NCBI RefSeq assembly: GCF_014695585.1
Contig: NZ_JACJON010000033.1
Location: forward strand, 1-46,832
Source of the DNA: Microcoleus sp. FACHB-831
Lineage (GTDB): Bacteria > Cyanobacteriota > Cyanobacteriia > Cyanobacteriales > FACHB-T130
Direction of reading: 5' to 3'
Length of the DNA: 46,832 nucleotides
The translations under genes and the position numbers were made by a program. Shown here piece by piece: positions 42,978 to 46,832 of the stretch. The notes below the pieces were generated by a model. That model saw only the letters and a list, made by a program, of their open reading frames with translations, ran no database searches and was not told the origin of the DNA. How positions within the stretch are numbered: position 1 is the stretch's first letter; every line of letters starts with the position of its first letter.

Positions 42978-44232
42978 TGTGATTGCAAATTGGTGGCGAT
43001 CGCGCCAGTTTCACACTGCTATTAAGCAAAATAACACTCGCCTTGCCGAGCGACTGTTAGAAGATATACAAAAATCAGGTGCAAAGCTATCTGTTCTAGA
43101 GAAATTATTTAAAGACAAGCTAAGATTTGAGCAGTCTTCGCGGGACTACAAGCAACAGGTAGCGGGTTTATATCGAGAAATAGGTCAAACTGACCTCGAA
43201 AAAACATCGCCCCAGTTTGTAGATTTTATATCAAGCAATTTTAAGCTAATTGAGCATGATGCAAATTTAATTCAATGTACTGGTATTGACCAATCTATTT
43301 TTGAAGACTTAGAACTTAACTTAGTAGAGTATTTAAATTCTGAATTTGATAAAATTATTCCCCAAAGGTTGACATTAGAGCTGAAAGCAGCACAAGAAGA
43401 TATCGAGGGGCTAAAATCTGGACAAGACCCAGAATATGGTTATAATCTAACTCCTCATGTCTACTTTATGAAATATTTTTTAGAAAATGTCTATGGGGCT
43501 TATCTTGCTTGGTTTTTAATATATAAGTATGGCTTGCTAAAAGCAAAGATTAACATCCTTGACATTGCTGCTGGCCCCGCAACAAGCGCCTACGGATTGG
43601 CTTTACTACTACAAAGTAGTAAAGATGCCAGCTTACAAAATAAGATGCACATTTCTTATTATTCTCTAGAACAACAAGCTTCATTTCAGTATCGAGGGCT
43701 TCAATTTTGGCGTCGATATATAGAACCACAGCAGACAGGCATAAATGCTTATTTCCGATTTGAAACTGGCGACATTTTAAATTACAGCGCTCGCATAAAT
43801 AAATTGCCAGAATATTTTTTTGATTTTATAGTTATCTCTCACGGCTTCTTTTTTGATACAGATAAAAGAGCAAATTCTTATAGAATTTATAGGGAAATTT
43901 TTGAGAAAGGATTGAAATCAACAGGTTATGTGTTGCTCATAGTTCAAGGCAGGAAACTATTAAACGGTTATAATGTTCGTCAAAATGACGTTGGCGATCG
44001 CGAGGGAGAGGTGATAAGAAAATTTGTAGCAGATTTAGGGTTAAACCTGGAGTGGTACAAATACATGACTTCTACAGGTAAAAGGATACCTATGGGTTCT
44101 GGGTTCGCCAAGTTTGCCAGCGAAAATCTACCCCACAAAAAATATATGGGTAAATTAATGCGGCAGTATCTGGGAATAAAATATGACTCAACTTATGTTT
44201 TAGATGATTATATAATCTTAGCTAAAAAATAG
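42970..44232 (+). CDS. SAM-methyltransferase-like protein coupled to the radical SAM gene
   Basis: A 420-residue soluble protein. The first ~80 residues are helical (WWRSRQFHTAIKQNNTRLAE, LLEDIQKSGAKLSVLEKLFK). From about 193 a Rossmann-type methyltransferase fold is suggested by motif I D198-IAAGPATSAYGLALL, a second strand-acidic element (HISYYSLEQQASFQYRGLQF), YFRFETGDILN as a motif III-like acidic turn, and FDFIVISHGFFFDT as motif IV. Cyanobacterial proteins with a similar N-terminus may carry the name 'photosystem II assembly protein' in databases, but I cannot verify that here. The ATG at 42970 with GAGG upstream overlaps the radical SAM stop by eight bases. Substrate unknown. Confidence 0.72.
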   Translation: MTNVIANWWRSRQFHTAIKQNNTRLAERLLEDIQKSGAKLSVLEKLFKDKLRFEQSSRDYKQQVAGLYREIGQTDLEKTSPQFVDFISSNFKLIEHDANLIQCTGIDQSIFEDLELNLVEYLNSEFDKIIPQRLTLELKAAQEDIEGLKSGQDPEYGYNLTPHVYFMKYFLENVYGAYLAWFLIYKYGLLKAKINILDIAAGPATSAYGLALLLQSSKDASLQNKMHISYYSLEQQASFQYRGLQFWRRYIEPQQTGINAYFRFETGDILNYSARINKLPEYFFDFIVISHGFFFDTDKRANSYRIYREIFEKGLKSTGYVLLIVQGRKLLNGYNVRQNDVGDREGEVIRKFVADLGLNLEWYKYMTSTGKRIPMGSGFAKFASENLPHKKYMGKLMRQYLGIKYDSTYVLDDYIILAKK

Positions 44233-44447
44233 TTAAGTATGATGAGCAGTACCCTTGCGCCAGAGTCTTGGAACAAGGATTTTTGGCAGCAGGCTAGAAC
44301 GAGAAAATAGCGCTATTAGAAGCAAAAATCATCTAGTTACATTTAGTTCCTTAACCAAGCTTTTGGATAGTGCAGCATAGTAGGCAATGCTACTATCCTC
44401 ACCAACTACATTACTATAGCCTTAGAGAGTAGACTGTATAAAGCCTT

Positions 44448-46604
44448 GTGACAAATCAACAGTCGTGCAGGGCAACGGGGCATCAAGTGAAATCAGGGAT
44501 GTTGAAGCAGCTACAAAAGCTCCAACCCAAGCTATTAGTGTTTACTTTTGGGGCATCTTTGCTGCCAGCAATGCTGCTAACTGCCGTCGCGTGGCAGTTT
44601 GTGCAGAAGCCGCTTATCGACTTAGAAAAAACTCGACTTGACGATCAAGTATTAGCCTTTCGCGGCTACACTGCTGCAACAGAAAAAGGGTTGCAAAACT
44701 TAACATCAGGCTATGCAATTTGGACAGATTTATTCAATGCGATCGCCCAAGAAAATCGAGATTGGATCAAAACAGAGGTGTCTGACCAACTTATTCTCTC
44801 TACCGATGTAGACGCTGTGCAAATTGTCAGCCGCAAAGGAGAGATTTTGGGATATCGGGGTGATACTTTGCGCGTGCCTGCTGTAGCTTCAAGGGTGGCA
44901 GCGGTAGTCGCCAGCAGCAAATCTGCGATTGAGTTGATGGATACGAGCGATCGCGGGTTATTAATAATATCAGTAGCGCCAATCTACAAAAGCGATCGCA
45001 CTGGGAATTCGCCTGGAACTTTAATTCTGGGCCAGAAAATGGATGAAGCTTGGCTGCGTAACTTTCTCAATTTCTCTCAACCCACCACTAAGCTACAAGT
45101 AATTTCTCTCGACGGCAAATCCATAACTTCTAGCAATGCCAAAGTCAGTATTGACCCTTGGGAAACGACAAATTTTACAAACCAAGTATTACCAGCAATT
45201 CAAAAAGGTCAGTCAGTCTATCGCATTGAGCCCAGCTCTGGTTTGAATACAATTTATGCTCCCATTACTTCGCAAAATAAGCATATAGCGATCGCCAAAA
45301 TTCAGATTGTCTCAAAATATTTTAATCAAGCATCCCTCACCCTCAACCGCCTGATTTGGATGGGGTTAGCTTTGGCTAGCTTGCTTTCAGTCGCGATCGC
45401 TCACCTGCTAGCCAAACAAATCGGCGAACCCATTATCTTATTAGCAAAACGCAGCAAAACACTAGCCGCAGGCGATTTAACTACCCCAATCCCCGGCGTC
45501 AGTGCAGGGGGAGAAATCGGTCAACTTGCTAATGCCTATCAAGAAATGGCCCAAGCACTCAAAACACTGATTGATAACCTAGAACAAAGAGTTGCGGAAC
45601 GAACCCACGAACTAGAACAAGAACGTAATACCTTAGAAGATCGAGTCTATAAACGCACGCAAGAATTCTGGAAAAAAAACTACCAATTACAGCAGACTCA
45701 CGACCAACTAGAGCTACTAAATAGTGAATTAATCGCCCAAGCGAACCAACTGCGTGAAGCACTACGCAACCTAAAAATAGCTCAGGCACAACTGATTCAT
45801 ACGGAAAAAATGTCTAGTTTAGGTCAGCTTGTGGCTGGCATTGCCCATGAAATAAACAATCCCATTAACTTTATTTACGCTAACCTTATATACGTCAATG
45901 ATTACACGCAAAATTTACTCAGACTCGTCCAACGCTATCAGCAAAGCTATACAGATCCTCAACTTGAAAAATACACCGAAGAAATAGAATTAGACTTTTT
46001 AATCGAGGATCTGCCTAAAATTTTATCCTCCATGAATACAGGCGCTGAGCGAGTTCGCCAGATTGTTTTATCTTTGCACAACTTTTCTCGCCTCGATCAA
46101 GCAGGTATGAAGCAAGTTGATATCCACGAAGGGATTGATAGCAGCTTGCTTATTTTACAATCTCGCTTGCAATCTTCTGCTGTTAATAGAACTGACGATA
46201 GTTTAGATATACAGGTGATTAAGCAATATGGAGAACTCCCCCACATTGAGTGCTATCCAGGGCAGATGAATCAAGTATTTATCAATGTTCTGAGCAATGC
46301 TGTTGATTCATTACTTTCTTTAAAAGACAAAAACAACAAAAAAATATATGTTAAAACCGAAATTAATGAATATCAGGTAGTTAAAATTAAAATTAAGGAT
46401 AACGGGTCGGGAATTCCCGAGGAAGTTATATCAAAAGTATTCGACCCTTTTTTCACAACAAAGCCTGTGGGAAAAGGTATAGGTTTAGGGCTAACTATTT
46501 CCTACCAAATTTTGCAACAGCATCAAGGGCGAATTGACATCACCTCGCAACCTGGACAAGGCACAGAAGTTATCCTTGAGTTACCTATAAAAAAGGTTAT
46601 GTGA
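44448..46604 (+). CDS. CHASE4-HAMP sensor histidine kinase
   Basis: A 718-residue membrane kinase. TM1 (LLVFTFGASLLPAMLLTAVA) and TM2 (LIWMGLALASLLSVAIAHLL, about 300-320) bound an extracytoplasmic CHASE4 domain with SGYAIWTDLFNAIAQENRDW and VDAVQIVSRKGEILGYRGD. HAMP (about 322-378), a long coiled coil, the His box EKMSSLGQLVAGIAHEINNP with His467, the N box NQVFINVLSNAVDSL, and FDPFFTTKPVGKGIGLGL follow. The first codon is GTG at 44448; the ATG at 44499 would shorten the protein by 17 residues and is equally possible. No response regulator is visible nearby. Its catalytic part is a close paralogue of the GAF kinase at 31172-32905. Confidence 0.92.
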   Translation: MTNQQSCRATGHQVKSGMLKQLQKLQPKLLVFTFGASLLPAMLLTAVAWQFVQKPLIDLEKTRLDDQVLAFRGYTAATEKGLQNLTSGYAIWTDLFNAIAQENRDWIKTEVSDQLILSTDVDAVQIVSRKGEILGYRGDTLRVPAVASRVAAVVASSKSAIELMDTSDRGLLIISVAPIYKSDRTGNSPGTLILGQKMDEAWLRNFLNFSQPTTKLQVISLDGKSITSSNAKVSIDPWETTNFTNQVLPAIQKGQSVYRIEPSSGLNTIYAPITSQNKHIAIAKIQIVSKYFNQASLTLNRLIWMGLALASLLSVAIAHLLAKQIGEPIILLAKRSKTLAAGDLTTPIPGVSAGGEIGQLANAYQEMAQALKTLIDNLEQRVAERTHELEQERNTLEDRVYKRTQEFWKKNYQLQQTHDQLELLNSELIAQANQLREALRNLKIAQAQLIHTEKMSSLGQLVAGIAHEINNPINFIYANLIYVNDYTQNLLRLVQRYQQSYTDPQLEKYTEEIELDFLIEDLPKILSSMNTGAERVRQIVLSLHNFSRLDQAGMKQVDIHEGIDSSLLILQSRLQSSAVNRTDDSLDIQVIKQYGELPHIECYPGQMNQVFINVLSNAVDSLLSLKDKNNKKIYVKTEINEYQVVKIKIKDNGSGIPEEVISKVFDPFFTTKPVGKGIGLGLTISYQILQQHQGRIDITSQPGQGTEVILELPIKKVM

Positions 46605-46832
46605 TGTTGGCGATCGCTCTCATATCAATTTTTTATATAACTTTTTTTAGCTTTGAACATCTATAGATTTACTCCTCATCTAATGCGATCGCCCCTTTAT
46701 AAACACCAAGCTCAACGCCCAATACTTCTCGGTTAAGCTCTAAGCAGTGTTGAGAATGGAGAAGTTAAGATGTTCACATTGAGTTCCAGTTCCCCTATGA
46801 AATGGCTTTTTAGACGGGAACTTTGAGCGAGA
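46605..46832. other. Right-edge spacer, 228 bases
   Basis: No supported gene. On the minus strand a short frame ending at about 46673 reads ...LNREVLGVELGVYKGAIALDEE, but it is closed by a stop within ~30 codons upstream and may be a remnant. Two HIP1 octamer-like sites lie here. Confidence 0.4.

Noticed and set aside
1-46832. CRISPR arrays or phage attachment sites
   Set aside because: No regularly spaced direct repeats with unique spacers; the only tandem array is the heptad repeat before ureF. No duplicated att-like site was seen beside tRNA-Leu.

Overview
The window is chromosomal DNA of a cyanobacterium, most likely a filamentous one of the Oscillatoria/Microcoleus type. The order is an inference; the phylum is safe. 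The octamer GCGATCGC (HIP1) is scattered throughout in genes and spacers. Several genes are specific to oxygenic phototrophs: psbX, ycf66, a ycf19/YggT protein, a high-light-inducible protein, the division protein Ftn2/ZipN, cyAbrB and a plastoquinone-type chorismate lyase. GC content looks to be in the mid-40s by eye.

Layout. Bases 1-1641: the start of a probable IS630-type transposase runs off the left edge beside an ABC exporter that has lost its N-terminal membrane segments. 1654-8198: leftward genes for a small unknown protein, a DUF4912 protein, an AEC-type permease and Ftn2. 8363-9397: pdhA. 9398-11197: an AT-rich accessory stretch with a secreted protein of unknown function and a remnant resembling the Uma2 family. 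11234-17752: purL, purF, chorismate lyase, tRNA-Leu(GAG) and accC. 17844-19574: ycf19, psbX (39 codons) and ycf66. 19659-21240: three tandem, translationally coupled TolB-like lipoproteins. 21321-22530: sdhB overlapping a HLIP gene. 22969-25104: cyAbrB, a CPBP protease and a Coq4-family protein. 25215-29703: cobL, cobH, a 2H phosphoesterase-like gene, holA and a DUF4168 protein.

29927-41684 is a nitrogen-scavenging region: ureE and ureF, a GAF histidine kinase, a PEP-CTERM protein, ureG, the complete urea transporter urtABCDE, and on the other strand fmdA-fmdB for formamide/acetamide hydrolysis. A textbook NtcA site with a correctly spaced -10 box precedes urtA, so transport of urea is predicted to rise under nitrogen limitation. 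UreE, UreF and UreG insert nickel into urease, whose structural genes and ureD are not in the window. 42057-44232 holds an overlapping pair: a spore-photoproduct-lyase-like radical SAM protein and a methyltransferase-like protein. 44448-46604 is a CHASE4-HAMP histidine kinase whose catalytic half closely resembles that of the GAF kinase.

Most of the window is ordinary core genome. The least explained pieces are the radical SAM/methyltransferase pair, the lipoprotein triplet, the sdhB-HLIP overlap, and several small repeats: a palindrome with a GTGGGCA-TGCCCAC core in three places, a G-run array at the end of accC, heptad repeats before ureF, a spacer-like insertion in purL and a 15-bp inverted repeat inside a kinase gene. 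No CRISPR array, rRNA gene, prophage or riboswitch was seen.
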